From contig SIJG01000007.1 in NCBI GenBank assembly GCA_023374025.1, positions 663,852-727,851 of the forward strand: a stretch of 64,000 bases of DNA. Direction: 5' to 3'. This document shows, piece after piece, positions 1 to 11,222 of this stretch. A model generated the notes under the pieces. It was not told the origin of the DNA. It was given only the letters and a program-made list of their open reading frames with translations, and searched no databases. The stretch comes from Heterodera schachtii (Eukaryota > Nematoda > Chromadorea > Rhabditida > Heteroderidae). Within the stretch, counting starts at the first letter, position 1. Each line of letters begins with the position of its first letter. The position numbers and the translations under genes are program-made.

Positions 1-527
1 TAGATGCATCATGTTTAATGTAATTTAATGGTTATTATAATCTAACTGGTAAACCACCCATTTTTGTTTGACATAAATTAAAATGAGTTTAATTTTTATT
101 TCGTTTTCTCGAGAATTGTTGCAATTTAAAAAGAAAATCAAAGATTTTCACGAGATTATTAGGAAGAGATGTTTATATCAAAATGAATTTGTCCACGTCG
201 TATAATATGCGAAAACAAATTTTCGAATAAATGGTTTTAATGAGTTTTTGTGTTGTGCCAGACAAATAACAATAAGATCAGAAATGGACAGAGAAAAACG
301 CAAACGAACGAACCACCGAACCTAAGACTTTCTTAGAAAACATTTTATTATTCATCTGACAATTCAGAACATAATCGGTTGGACGACGGTTCAGAGAAGA
401 GACAAATAAATTACGGTGGGGAAGAAAGTGCTCCAAAACAAAAACAATTCGAATAAAATGCAGCCTCACAACGGCCACAACAAAATGATAGCGCAAGACC
501 AATCCGTAGCACTTTCTTTTCCCCCGC

Positions 528-1654
528 TCACTGCGCCTGCTTCGTTCCCGGCTCACCATCGGCCGCCTCGCCATTGTCGCTGAGTTTACGCTTCTTAAGC
601 AAATTGTTTTGAAGTGAACTGGAATTTTCCAGTCCAAATGTACAACTCACTCTGTTATCGCCAGAATTTTTGTTGGCATTGGCTTTCTGTTCCCCGTTCG
701 TTGCCTCTTTCGCAGTGTCATTTGGTTTCTTCCGTTGTTCCACATAGTCCTCTGATTCGTCCTCATCCTAATAGAAATTCTGATGCATTTGTTAAAAAAT
801 ATATTTAACATTGAGAGCCTTCGATGAGTTCAAATAGGCAAGCGCCGCCTCGTCGTCCGTGTCCACTCCCTCCTCCTCTTCCTCTGAGTCGTCTTCATCT
901 TCGAGCGCGTCCTCAGCTCCCTCCTCCTCTTCCTCATCCGAAATTTCTGCCTCGACTGAAGCGAAAAATGCAAAAGTAATTTTAGTGACAAACTAAACCA
1001 TCGTTTATGTCAAATCCGTCCAAGTATTTCAGCTGTGGGATCATAGCAAACACTTTGCTACGATATTCCGGTCCCTCCTTGAGAATTGCAATAATTTACT
1101 TTGAATCAAAACGATTTTTTAATAAATTCTTTACGGTAATAGCACAGTCGAACAGGTCAAGTGCCGCCAATTCCTCCAACTTGCTCAAGGGAGCAAGTGT
1201 CTCCATGGACTAAAAGAAACAATCAAAAAAAAAAAAGAAAAATTCCCACCGTAATTTTGTTTGCGCATAAATTGATGTGGTAGAGACGAGGGCAACATTC
1301 GACCAATTTATCAAGACCACCGCTGAGTTTGTTGTCACTGAGGTCGATGGTTCGCAAAGTCGGCAACTAAGAAATGTTATAATTTTGCCAATGAAATAAA
1401 AGGAATTATAATTCAAATACCTTCGGCAGACCATCCAATGTAGTCAATCCAACATTTATCAGCGAAAGTGTTGTGAGACTTGTGAATTGTTCTGTCAGTC
1501 CGCTAATTGTGTTCGCTTTGCAGCTGTCGAGCAGAAGGTCTTGAACTTCAGAAGGTTGTCTACCTTAAAAAAGCGAAGGAATTATAAGACAAAAGGAAAA
1601 CGAACATAATCAAAACAACATACCACGCAATTCAGTTTTGATTCGCTCTTCCAT
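528..1654 (-). CDS. ANP32: Acidic leucine-rich nuclear phosphoprotein (ANP32 family)
   Basis: Split gene read on the minus strand. It starts at the ATG at 1654-1652 (MEERIKTELRG). The next exon, with the first leucine-rich repeats, begins at about 1565 (after an AAG acceptor), and further repeat exons lie near 1430-1310 and 1210-1000 (LDGLPKLPTLRTIDLSDNKL, then HINLCANKIT). A Glu/Asp-rich stretch encoded at about 960-841 follows, and the tail KRKLSDNGEAADG resembles a nuclear localisation signal; stop at 528. LRRs followed by an acidic tail and a basic C-terminal cluster is the ANP32 layout. Family members act in chromatin regulation, mRNA export and phosphatase inhibition; that role is inferred from the family. 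A 57-nt segment (about 653-597) opens with GTGAGT, ends in AG and keeps the frame, so it may be a retained or spliced intron. Diverges from the hnRNP M gene across a shared 1.3-kb upstream region. Confidence 0.85.
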
Positions 1655-2174
1655 TTTGCAGAAAATAACAAAGTGCTAATTAGATACTTATGTCAATATA
1701 ACAAATATGAAACCTAAAAGCAAATAAATTCAACCAGGCGAGGGCCATATTTTTTCTTTAAGCAAAGGAAAGTAGCGAACTTCGTAAATAAGGGATAAAA
1801 CGAATTCGCATTGGGAAAGGGTGGACAGAGGACGGACATTCGAATCTCACGAAAATGAAGGTCCAGCAGAGCGGACACAACTATTAGGACAAAAATGGCT
1901 GAATCGCTCTCCTCCCCTCACTATACAACGCTCTCTTTGCTCCCCCCCCCCCCCCCCGCCCACGCCGAGGCAGCAAAGCAACAGAAAGGGCGAAGGAAGA
2001 AGACGCCTTCGCTCCCTCTCTCTCTTCTGTTGCCATCCCTTCCTTCAGCTGCTGTTCATCCCAAAATCCCTTGACGCCCTCCGCCCCCTTCTGCTTTCAG
2101 AAATCCACCATAATTTCCCTTCCCGAAGGCATTGTTTGTTCTCTGCGCCCTTTTTCTGTCTACAAGAACTACTA

Positions 2175-2212
<38 letters not shown>

Positions 2213-2289
2213 CACTTCAGAGAAAACGCCAAAATATATACTAACCAAAAATTTTTATTTTTTTTTTTGGTTTTCTTCGATAAAACAAC
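1655..2289. other. Intergenic half of a divergent promoter region; low-complexity tracts
   Basis: Between the start of ANP32 and the inverted-repeat element. It holds a poly-C run near 1941-1957, a CT microsatellite at about 2171-2213, and long CT-rich stretches. Open frames here (for example 1821-2459) are made of low-complexity sequence and run into the transposon, so I do not call a gene. Confidence 0.6.
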
Positions 2290-2950
2290 GGCGCAGTCGC
2301 AGGTCATCCACAGGCAACTCATCCACGGGCAACTTATCCACAGTCAAGTCGTCCACAAGGCAACTCATCCACAAGGCATCTCATCCACAGTCAACTCATT
2401 CACATTTTTCTCGGATAAAAATTAAAATTAAATGGGTGCTTAAAGCCGATGAAAAATAAAATAAAATAGATAAAATCCGGCAGAGCTTGAGTCTATAATG
2501 AATTTGATGTTTTATAAATAGTCAATGCTTTAGCAATATATGCAAAAAAAATTTAATTTTCTAAAAATGTTCTAATCTGGGCCGGGATTCGAAATTGAGC
2601 CAAAGCGCCCGGGATTACCCCTAAAAATAATTTACGCAAAAATAAAAAAATTTCGGGCCAATGTTCTTTACCTTGTCCAAGCGTTGAACTGTCAAGGGCC
2701 CGCAAAAATCAATGGATTTAGATTCATGTCAAAATTGGAAAACAGCACAACCAAGCGCCATCACGAACTCGAATCGAACATTTTATCAATTTTATTTTAT
2801 TTTTCATCGGCTTTAAGCACCCATTTAATTTTTATTTTTATCCGAGAAAAATGTGGATGAGTTGACTGTGGATGAGTTGCCTTGTGGATGAGTTGACTGT
2901 GGATGAGTTGCCCGTGGATGAGTTGCCTGTGGATGACCTGCCCTGACCCC
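2290..2950. mobile_element. Non-autonomous inverted-repeat element with tandem 15-bp units in its arms
   Basis: Arms at about 2299-2475 and 2781-2941 are near-perfect reverse complements (about 160-177 bp). Each arm carries tandem 15-16-bp units of the type CATCCACAGGCAACT, six in the left arm and five in the right, followed by a shared segment reading GGGTGCTTAAAGCCGATG. The perfect 8-bp repeat AAAACAAC sits at 2282-2289 and 2951-2958, consistent with a target-site duplication of hAT-like length. No transposase is present. The right end lies about 35 bp upstream of the hnRNP M ATG, so the element occupies the ANP32/hnRNP M intergenic region. Confidence 0.75.
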
Positions 2951-2984
2951 AAAACAACAATGGTTTAGGTTGAACTTTATAAAA

Positions 2985-5944
2985 ATGTCGCGAAGTCGCT
3001 CGAGATCAAGAAGCCCAATTCGACGCGGTGGCGATAGGTTTCGCTCTGATCGAGGAGGAGGTACCATGTTTTTCTATTTTTTTAGCAAATTTACTCTCGG
3101 CTCCTTTATTTATACACTCAAAAAACAAAGAAATTTGATTTTTGATGGGAATTTCTAGTTTGGTCTGACCTTTGGCTGGGAATCATTAAAATAAAAACAC
3201 GGACTGTTGGCCAGAGAATTGTCTTCTTGGACACCGGTTGGATCGAACACAAAATTTATTTGTTTGTAGTTAACCATAGAAATAAGTTCTTTTCTGCGTT
3301 CTCCTCGCATTTGTCAGCGAATGTCCGACTATATTCGAAAATCTGACGCTTGGAATCCTCCATAAACTCAAACCCTTCGCAAATTGTGGTCGATGGTGAA
3401 ACTTGTAATGTTTTCAGACCGCGGAGGCGGAAATAGAATTGATCATAAAAGCGATAGAATGGTTTATTTAACCAATCTGCCATGGGAACTCAGTTGGATG
3501 GAGCTGAAGGACATCATTCGAGAAAAGGCCGGCGAGGTGTGTTTTTTCTTTATTCAGTTTTTCTGACAGAATTACAATGGTTTTTGGTTCATTCGGTTGA
3601 CCCTTATTGTAATTTGGCCCCGGCTTTGGTGTTCCATCCTTTTAATGTTGTTTGTACTACTGAACCAATTTCCCTTTTGTAACTGATGGACAGGACGTGA
3701 CGGTTCTGAAAATCAATCCTCTGCTGAATACCTTTGTCTTGGTAGATAATGAGTCGTTTGTACTCCTTGACTCGACTGATGGTAACTCGCATTGACTTTC
3801 CAATTTATAAATCATTGCCGGGGTCAATCTCATTTTTGCCTGTGCATGTTGGTTTAAAACATTTTGCAGGTGAATTTCGTTGAGGTCCTCGAGGGTCGTG
3901 ACGGTCGGTCAAAAGGTTGCGCGGTTGTTGAATTTAAACGTCGTGATGGTGCGATCAAATGTGTTGAAAGTATGCACAGAACTGAACTCAAAGACCGACT
4001 TATCATCGCTAAGGAAATCCGAGTAATATTTGATTTATTCGTATTTTGGAGAGCCGAGCCTGCGATTTATCTAATTTTGTTGATTGTGAGATGCTTAATT
4101 TTCATGGTTTTTTGAGACTCGTTATGCGTCGGAATTCTGTCCATTACAAAATATGTAGTAATAATAATAATGCATCTACAAAATCTCCTGGGCTGTTTTT
4201 GGTCCCATAGTGCTACTTGAGAAAGGAAAATTAAGGATCCGATAGCGTTCTTTCGGAAGGTGAAGGAAGACACGGGAATTGACTTTTTGGGTGGAGGCGA
4301 TCGTTTGGAACGAAGTCGTGGACCACCGAGCCGTAGCGGTGGCGGCAGCGTTTCGATCAATGAAAATGAAACATTCGGGCTGAGTCCAAGTTTCCTGCGG
4401 CAACTCGGCATCAGTACTCCGCTTTGCAACAGAGTGTTCATTACAAATGTTGGCCTCAATTCTTGCGGGTCTTCGACTTTCATTGCTGCCATAATTTTCA
4501 GATCTCGTACAATTGTGGAGTCGGTCGCCTTTTCGAAATATGCGCTTTGGCCGGTCGTCTCACTTGGTAGTTGCAGAATCGTTTCGACCAACATTTGGAC
4601 GCATTTCTTTTAGGATGGATTTGCAACTTGATAAAGAGGGGAAGTCAAAGGGCATGGCTGTCTGCGAGTATTCGCATCCGATTGAGGCGGTTCAGGCAGT
4701 TTCGATGCTCAACAATCAGCGCTTGTTCGATCGTACGATCTCCGTCCGCATGGACCGTTATCCGAAGGAAGTGGAACGCCGCGAGGGAGGACTGCCTGTT
4801 GGTTTTTGCTTTCCGAAATTGCATTTTACAATGAAAATAATTTGATATCGAACGAGTCTTGGAAAAAAATTGTTTTGAGGTATTTGTAACAATTAATTGT
4901 AATTATTCGATCACAATTATAGTAAATGTCATATCCGTTTCCATTTTCAGTTTGGTCTGCGTGCTGTTGGAATGGGTTTGGGCGCGAATGGCGCGCCTCT
5001 AACCGATGTGGCCAGCGTGATCTCCAGCATTAGCCCTTCGCAGACACAACCCGGGATGAATGGCACAGCTGGCGCACCGATCACTCCATTCCAATCGCCG
5101 CCAAATGTCGCCCAATTTGGCCCTGCAGCCGTTCAACAACCTGTTCAAGCTGTGGCAGCGGGGCCTCCAAGCGGTTTTCAACAGGGCTTGCCTGATCATG
5201 GCATCAGTGGACATTTCCAGGTTTTGATTTCTGCCGTTACCGGCGGGTATAATTGTTTCGTGACGGTGATGGAGTGTCGGGATTCGATCTTTTGCTCATT
5301 TGTCTCCAATTACTCCCTCTTCAGTCTCCTCAACCCACCTACCAACCACAAGCTACCAGTGGCTTCTTCAACCCTCCTCAGCCCTCTCCACAAAATCGTC
5401 CATCCGGCGGAATGGCCTTCGGCGGTGGAGGTGCAACGCCACAATACGCACCGACAAAGCAAATGGGCGTCGTCGGAGGAGGGACGGCGAGCGCTGCGGT
5501 TTATGGACACCCACCCCAACAACAAACTCCGAAGGTGCGGGCAGAATACAATACCACAATAATAAGACAAATTTAAAGTACGAGCACAAAGTGGAGCCGA
5601 AGTTTGAAATGGGCGCGTACCCGGGGTACGGAAGTGGGGCAGCACAGCCAGCGATGAGCAGTGGGGCAACAGACAATTACCAACCGTCGCGTGTCATTTT
5701 GATCAAAAATGTAAAATTTGGTCGTATAATTAAATAGTTTTTGTCCGTTCAGCTTCCCGTTGATTACACATGGCAAATTGTCAGTGACCGCGTGCAACAG
5801 TTTGGCGATTTGGAGTCGGTGGAAATGATAACGCCCGGAGTGGCAAAAGTGCGTTTTGTGAAGCTGCGAGATGCCGAACATGCGAAGGCCGCGTTGCAGG
5901 GAACCACAGTTGAAGGGAGGGCTATTGGCATCGAATACCTTTGA
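2985..5944 (+). CDS. HNRNPM: hnRNP M-type RNA-binding protein with three RRMs
   Basis: Ten exons fit one continuous 529-aa frame: 2985-3060, 3418-3536, 3870-4022, 4260-4448, 4502-4566, 4614-4797, 4951-5220, 5325-5534, 5579-5710, 5753-5944. The N-terminus is an Arg-Ser stretch (MSRSRSRSRSPIRRGG). RRM1 starts at VYLTNLPWELSW and contains KGCAVVEF. RRM2 starts VFITNISYNCGVGRLFE and contains KGMAVCEY. A Gly/Pro/Gln-rich linker opens with GLRAVGMGLGANG, and RRM3 (VILIKNLPVDYTW) ends the protein. RRM spacing and the linker match hnRNP M/MYEF2. The family binds pre-mRNA in the nucleus and influences splicing; the role is inferred. Two donors are the weaker GTTGGC and GTTGGT. Faces PPTC7 tail to tail. 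Confidence 0.92.
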
Positions 5945-6240
5945 AATGCGACAGGCGGAGGCGCGACGTAAAAAACTCATCAACGCTTTTTCATCCTGTT
6001 TGGTCACAACTATCCTTCTTTTCGGTATAAATTTTCAATTGGGAAGTGAATACTCATGTAATTTGTTAAATGTTTCCTCGCAAAGTACTAAAAAAATGCG
6101 TATGTCATAAGGTTTATCTAGAATTTCTTCCAATTATTTACAAATATAAGATCGGGAGGAAGAGATGCTAATCCTGGCTGTCCCATTCCCCGAAAAACAA
6201 TTCTCGAAGGCGAGTAAAAAGCTAAGCATTTCATGAGTGT

Positions 6241-7640
6241 TTAAGCCACATGAAATAAAACAATTGTCACATCGTCGGGTTTCCCCCCTGGCGCATTAAT
6301 TCCATGAAGTTTTGCCCTCCTTGCGAACGGCGAATCATAATGTTCATCCGCTGCCAAATGGCGTGCGATCAGTGCAAGTGTGTTGCAGCGCGCTTGCAGT
6401 GACGCTTCTGTGGGTTCGACGCCGTTAAGAAGTTCCGCGATTTTTTCTTCGGAAACGTTGTCCCAGAGACCATCGCTGGCTTAAATCATTTGGTTTTGTG
6501 TTACATATCCTATTAAAAATGTGGTTGATGGCTTACCAATGAGCAGCAAATCGCCCGGTTTCAGCTTATGCTCCCGCAAGTCGGTGCTTTCGGGAGTGTC
6601 TCCAATGTAATTCGCCTTCCCTTTGTATGTTGGAGAATCTTAAAAATTATGGAAGGAAAATATTAAATTTAAAAAATGATGTAAACGGACAGAAACGGTC
6701 TGGCAGCAGAGAGAGTTGATAAGGCGCGTTGAAATCTGAAAGGGCGGCAGCCGAATTTTATCTAAAAACCCAACAAATGCGAAAACTCACAATGGGTCTG
6801 CTCGGGTGAACGGAATACCACTTTTCCCTCTCGATAAATCATATAGCCAGAATCACCTAAAGGGAGGGGAGTTTCACCATTTGTTATCTTTGAAAATATT
6901 TCACCCAAAACGCACCCAAATTGGCGGCATAAAGAGTTCGATCGTGTACCACCAAAACACAGGCAGTTGAAGACCTAAAAGATGTTAATTGCGAGAGCAC
7001 ATGCCGAGAATAACAGACCCGACTGGCCGAGTCTTTGATCTGAGTTGACTAAAAGCCTTGGAAATGATCAAATCAGGCCGTTGTGACAAGAATTCGCCAG
7101 ATGTGACAATGTCCGCACAGTTTTTCATCAGTTGGGAAGAGAATTTGGACGGGTCAACGCCATAGCGACGCCATCCGCCCACGCCATCAGCAACACCAGC
7201 AGCATAAGTGGACATATGAGAAGCGATGAAGCAGGCTAAAGGCAAGGTGGGAGACCAGTAAAAGAAGTCCAAACAATTGGCAAATTCGGCAAAAACAAAC
7301 CGTCGTCGCCAAAAACATTGTGGCCAGCCTGTCGCTGCAACTCGAACAGTTCCGCGGTCGTTCCGCTGAAGTCCTTCGCTATGCCGCTTCTGGCCAAGCT
7401 GACCGTTGGCCTTTGCTGCTTCGCTGTGTCCTCCTCCTTTTGCTGAACATCACGCAAATTGTCCATCCGCTGACCATTGCAATTAAATGACGGCCCAGGG
7501 GGGCCGGTAGGAGAGAAGGACGAGCAAAGACTCAATTGAAGCTGCTGCTGATGACGCCACTGTCTGTTGAAGATGCGACTGTTCACCGAATCGGAGGAGG
7601 TCGGAATTGCGGTGAAAAAAACACGGGTCAATTTCAACAT
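6241..7640 (-). CDS. PPTC7: PP2C-family protein phosphatase, PTC7/PPTC7 type
   Basis: Starts at 7640 with a Ser/Gln-rich N-terminus suggestive of a mitochondrial leader (inference). Exon 1 (7640-7301) joins exon 2 (7235-7019) to restore GDDACFIASH followed by GVADGVGGWRRYGVDP, the first PP2C metal-binding motifs. Later exons give GSSTACVLV, ANLGDSGYMIYREGKVV, FNAPYQLSLLPD, SPTYKGKANYIGDTPESTDL, SDGLWDNVSEEKIAELL and finally GKPDDVTIVLFHVA with stop at 6241. The Asp residues of GDD, ADG, SDGLWDN and PDD are the expected Mg/Mn ligands. The family dephosphorylates mitochondrial proteins, including coenzyme Q biosynthesis factors in yeast. Only about 280 bp separate its start from the divergent RPF2 gene. 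Confidence 0.9.
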
Positions 7641-7920
7641 AATGGAAGACGACGGCGGTGGTTGTTTTCTAAAATGAAAAAGCGTACAATGAAAGATTTA
7701 CATTTAATTAAAGATGCAAATAACGCATTAAACATTCATTAAATAGTTTTTGAGAGTAAAATTTTTAGCCATAATAAATTTATTTTCGAATTTGCTTTTT
7801 TTTTGTCGGTTTTTTAAAGAAAAATTTAAATTTCTAATTTCAGACATTTCTTAACAAAATTTATTTACCTATTTTTAAAGTTTTTAGACCAGTCTCAGAG
7901 TCAATAACTGAATATTAAAA

Positions 7921-9418
7921 ATGAAAGTGGAAAAGACTAAGACAAGGAGAGGCAAGAAATTTCTTGAGGACAGAGCACCGAAATTGGTCGAAAATGACAA
8001 AGTGACACTTTTTGTGAAAGGAAAGAAATGTTCAGTGATGCTCAACAAAATACTTGGCGAATTTTACCAACTGAAGAAGCCATTGGCCAATCGACTGCAA
8101 CGGTTAAATTGGCCCTTTTTAATGGTGAATAAACTTTACTTTATTTTTTAGGAATAATGACAGCCATCCATTTGAGGATGATTCGTTATTGTGCAGATTT
8201 TCGCACAAATTTGACGCTTCTTTATTTGTCTTTGGGTCCAGCACAAAGAAACGGCCGAATTCATTGCTTTTTGGCAGAATGTACGACCATCAAATGTTGG
8301 ACATGGTCGAATTGCAAGTGGAAAATTTTGTCTCTAGCGACGAATTTAAAGTGAGTTTCCAGCAGTAACAATTGCAATTTTTAAAGCATTTCCAATTCTC
8401 AGCAAGTCAAAAGCGTAACTTTGGGGTCGAAGCCATGCATCATTTTGCAAGGTCATCTTTTTGAGTCCAACGGAACACTTCAACGGATTGGCAATTTAAT
8501 GGTGGATTTGTTTCGTGGCCCCAAAGTGGAGTATTTACGACTTCAAGGCACCGAATTGATAATTTCATTGACAGCAGTTTCCGAAGAGCGGATCAAATTC
8601 AGAGTTTACAGGTTAAGGAAGCAAAAAAGAGAAATTCCAATAAACTTTGGTACTAATTGGGTTTGGGTCCGCTTTTTTGGCCAAAAATTTTCAAATTTTT
8701 TTTTTTTGTTTTTTATTGTCAGAATTGCTTTAAATAACAAATAAAAACGAGTTATGTGTTTATTGGGTACAGTTCAGCGATTTGTGACCACAAATTATAA
8801 AAAATATCCGGTCCCCCAAATTGCTTACGCCACAAAAAATCCGAAATATATGTGGAAAAAAGTGATCTGTGACTGCCAAATCTTGCTTTATGTTCCTGTC
8901 AATAGTAAAATTTTTAAGCGATTCCATAATCTAAAAGCAATTCTGACAATAAAAAACAAAAAAAAAAATTTGAAAATTTTTGGCCAAAAAAGCGGACCCA
9001 AACCCAATTAGTACCCTGTTTTTATTGCTTAATGCCAAAAATTTAGAGCAGCCCTAAAGAAGGACATGGAATCGTCGACCCCAAAAATCGAATTGGTTGA
9101 AATGGGACCGAACATTGACTTCAAAATTGACAGAACGAAATTGGCAAGCGATTCGCTCTTCAAAACTGCACTCAGAAAACCCCAGGAAGTTCAGGTAAGA
9201 GACAAAAAAATAACAAACTGAAATTAAAAATCTACTTTTATACAATTCAGAAAAGCGCCAAAAAGAACGTGAAATTTGATGCATTCGGAAACAAAGTGGC
9301 ACAAGTGCACACGGGAAGACAAAGTACGGACGCAATTCAAACGAGAAAAGTGAAGGCATTGAAAAGGGGAGGCAATGTGAAGAGATTCGAAAGTGACGTA
9401 GAAATGGAAGAGGATTGA
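7921..9418 (+). CDS. RPF2: Ribosome production factor 2 (Brix-domain protein)
   Basis: Five exons give a 301-aa protein: 7921-8102, 8152-8350, 8403-8611, 9047-9194, 9251-9418. Diagnostic segments are KTKTRRGKKFLEDRAPKL, SSTKKRPNSLLFGRMYDH, MLDMVELQVENFVS, LMVDLFRGPKVEYLRLQGTE and PKIELVEMGPNIDF, in the order of the Brix domain of RPF2. The C-terminus is Lys-rich (QTRKVKALKRGG). RPF2 works with RRS1 to bring 5S rRNA and its proteins into the pre-60S particle in the nucleolus (family knowledge). The 435-nt intron 3 hosts a transposable element. Ends 70 bp from the convergent DCTN6 stop. Confidence 0.93.
8653..9011. mobile_element. MITE inside RPF2 intron 3
   Basis: About 75-bp arms at 8653-8730 and 8937-9011 are near-perfect reverse complements and begin CTAATTGGGTTTGGGTCCGC. 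TA dinucleotides flank both ends (8651-8652 and 9012-9013), compatible with a Tc1/mariner-type TA duplication. The interior contains an 85-codon open frame with no recognisable domain, which I treat as chance. Confidence 0.7.
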
Positions 9419-9487
9419 TCCATTTTCGCAATGTTTTTCATTTTGTTATATCCTTATAAATAAAACACAGCGAGCGAAATTATCGTT

Positions 9488-10276
9488 TTAAATGGGTGCT
9501 TTTTCGGCTTTGTTTTTTATTTGTTCTGAAAATTTTGTCATTTGTTTCTTCAAAAAGTCCGTCTGAGAAGCGAGGCTCTGAAAAGCATTTGGACAAATCA
9601 GTAGAGAAAATTTGTAAAAGTCAATTACAATTGACTTTTCGCACACATTTTTCCGTTGTTTGTTTTGAAAATGAATTCCGGTCATCGGCTGCAATATTTC
9701 TCGGGTGGTCAACGAACAGCGAGGCCCAATTTGACACCCATTGGTCACCTTTGAGGGATTTAGGGTCTGATATTCGGAATTTGCCGAAATCGACTTACAG
9801 AGACATCGGCGCCAATTTGGCTCTGAATTCCGAACACATTGTTATCGCCAACTTCCTTAGCCAAACACACTGAAAACTTTGGAAGAGATAAAATCAGATA
9901 TTTTTTTAATAATGCCATTTTACCTGAGCCTATCTCAAACAAATTGTCATTTCCGATTCGCATTGTGCCCGAATGATTTCTAGAAAAGCCAAATAAAATT
10001 AGAAAATACAAAAAAAGTCTCACAAATTTTGAATTTTTGCTGTTTCTTCCACAATGTTATTGGTGCCAAATTCGATGCAACCATCTCCCGAGTCTATCAC
10101 CGCCTGAAGAAGCCGAGAATTTAAGATTATCAGTCGGAAATAATCACTTGGGGATGAATTACGGTGCCGGGTCCGACGATTATGTGACCTCTTAAGACAC
10201 TTCTCGAGTCGACAAATGCATCCGGATGAATTTCAAGACGAGAATTAACTGACGAAGAATTTATTAGCGTATCCAT
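9488..10276 (-). CDS. DCTN6: Dynactin subunit 6 (p27), left-handed beta-helix protein
   Basis: Starts at the ATG 10276-10274. Joined exons read EIHPDAFVDSRSVLRGH, IIVGPGTVIHP, GTNNIVEETAKIQN, MRIGNDNLFEIGS, GDNNVFGIQSQIGADV and VTNGCQIGPRCSL, then a C-terminal helix LASQTDFLKKQMTKFSEQIK; stop at 9488. The repeated hexapeptide pattern (I/V-G-x-x-x) is the left-handed beta-helix fold, and order and spacing match DCTN6. The protein sits in the pointed-end complex of dynactin and helps attach dynein to cargo (family knowledge). The last intron opens with GTGTGC and ends TTTTCAG just before SLASQTDF. Convergent with RPF2. Confidence 0.85.
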
Positions 10277-10400
10277 TCACTGCTGATAAATAAAAAGGAG
10301 ACTATTAAAAAATATGGAATAAATTGGCTTTGTCACAAAAGTACAGTAAGACGTAAGAAGAAAAATAATTATCAGTTAGTTTCTACGCCACTTAGTCCGT

Positions 10401-10473
10401 GGCCCTGTGGCCTAATGGATAAGGCGTTTGACTTCGAATCAAAAGATTGCAGGTTCGAGTCCTGCCAGGGTCG
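10401..10473 (+). tRNA. tRNA-Arg (anticodon TCG), copy 1
   Basis: A 73-nt cloverleaf. Acceptor arm GGCCCTG pairs with CAGGGTC (one G-T), discriminator G. The anticodon loop CTTCGAA gives anticodon TCG. The A box (TGGCCTAATGG) and B box (GGTTCGAGTCC) are intact. No intron. A T-run (TTTTTT) follows closely as a polymerase III stop. Confidence 0.95.
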
Positions 10474-10569
10474 AAAAATTTTTTCTATTGTAATTGAAAA
10501 AAGCAATATTTTTTTCTTTTCGGTTATTAAAATCAAGGGAAAAATGAATACATGGACCATTCAATCATC

Positions 10570-10642
10570 GGCCCTGTGGCCTAATGGATAAGGCGTTTGA
10601 CTTCGAATCAAAAGATTGCAGGTTCGAGTCCTGCCAGGGTCG
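10570..10642 (+). tRNA. tRNA-Arg (anticodon TCG), copy 2
   Basis: Identical in all 73 positions to the copy at 10401, same strand, 96 bp downstream. The flanks differ, so this is an older tandem duplication or gene conversion restricted to the tRNA. Followed by TTTTTT. Confidence 0.95.
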
Positions 10643-11222
10643 AAAATCTTTTTTGGATATTTCGCAAATGAATTATTTTTTCGAGTAAATGTCGGTTATT
10701 TTGGATTTTCTACAAATATGTTAGAGGGAACAATTTATTACTGCTCTTCCAATAATCATTTACCTAAGAGTTCGTTTTCCAATTTTATGCCCTTTCAAAC
10801 CTTTTGCGACTAATTAACAAAATCTTTATTCGCGTTTTACAAAATAAATTTTTGAGACAGAAATAAAAAAATTTTGTGTGAGGATAAACAAAAAGGAACT
10901 GGCTGACTCCAAAACAAAGATGGAGTTTTATTTTTCATTGTTAATATTATTAATGCGGGGCAATCACAAGAAAAACAGTGAAAAGAGGGAAAGAAAGTCT
11001 GAACATTTCCGATATTTATAATGTTATTATAGTCAGTTCATAATAAAAATATGAAAATGTGAACGATTCTCCCTTTTTGACTAGACGAAAAACTAATTGT
11101 AAGCGGGGGAAAATTCATTTGAATTTGTCATTTTTGCAATTGGGACAAAACCTAAAACAAAAATTCTTCTGGCGGAGAATAAATTAGGTATGATTTCGCA
11201 AGCATCCGATCGGAAAGAATCA
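10643..11222. other. AT-rich intergenic stretch, no gene seen
   Basis: Between the tRNA pair and the HDAC stop. AT-rich, with no coding pattern or inverted repeat that I can support. It probably contains the HDAC 3' untranslated region. Confidence 0.5.

Noticed and set aside
1821..2459. 212-codon open frame on the plus strand
   Set aside because: Built from poly-C, a CT microsatellite and the transposon arm; no conserved motif or splice context.
8754..9011. 85-codon frame inside the RPF2 intron element
   Set aside because: Lies within the MITE and reads through its arm; no transposase motif such as DDE.
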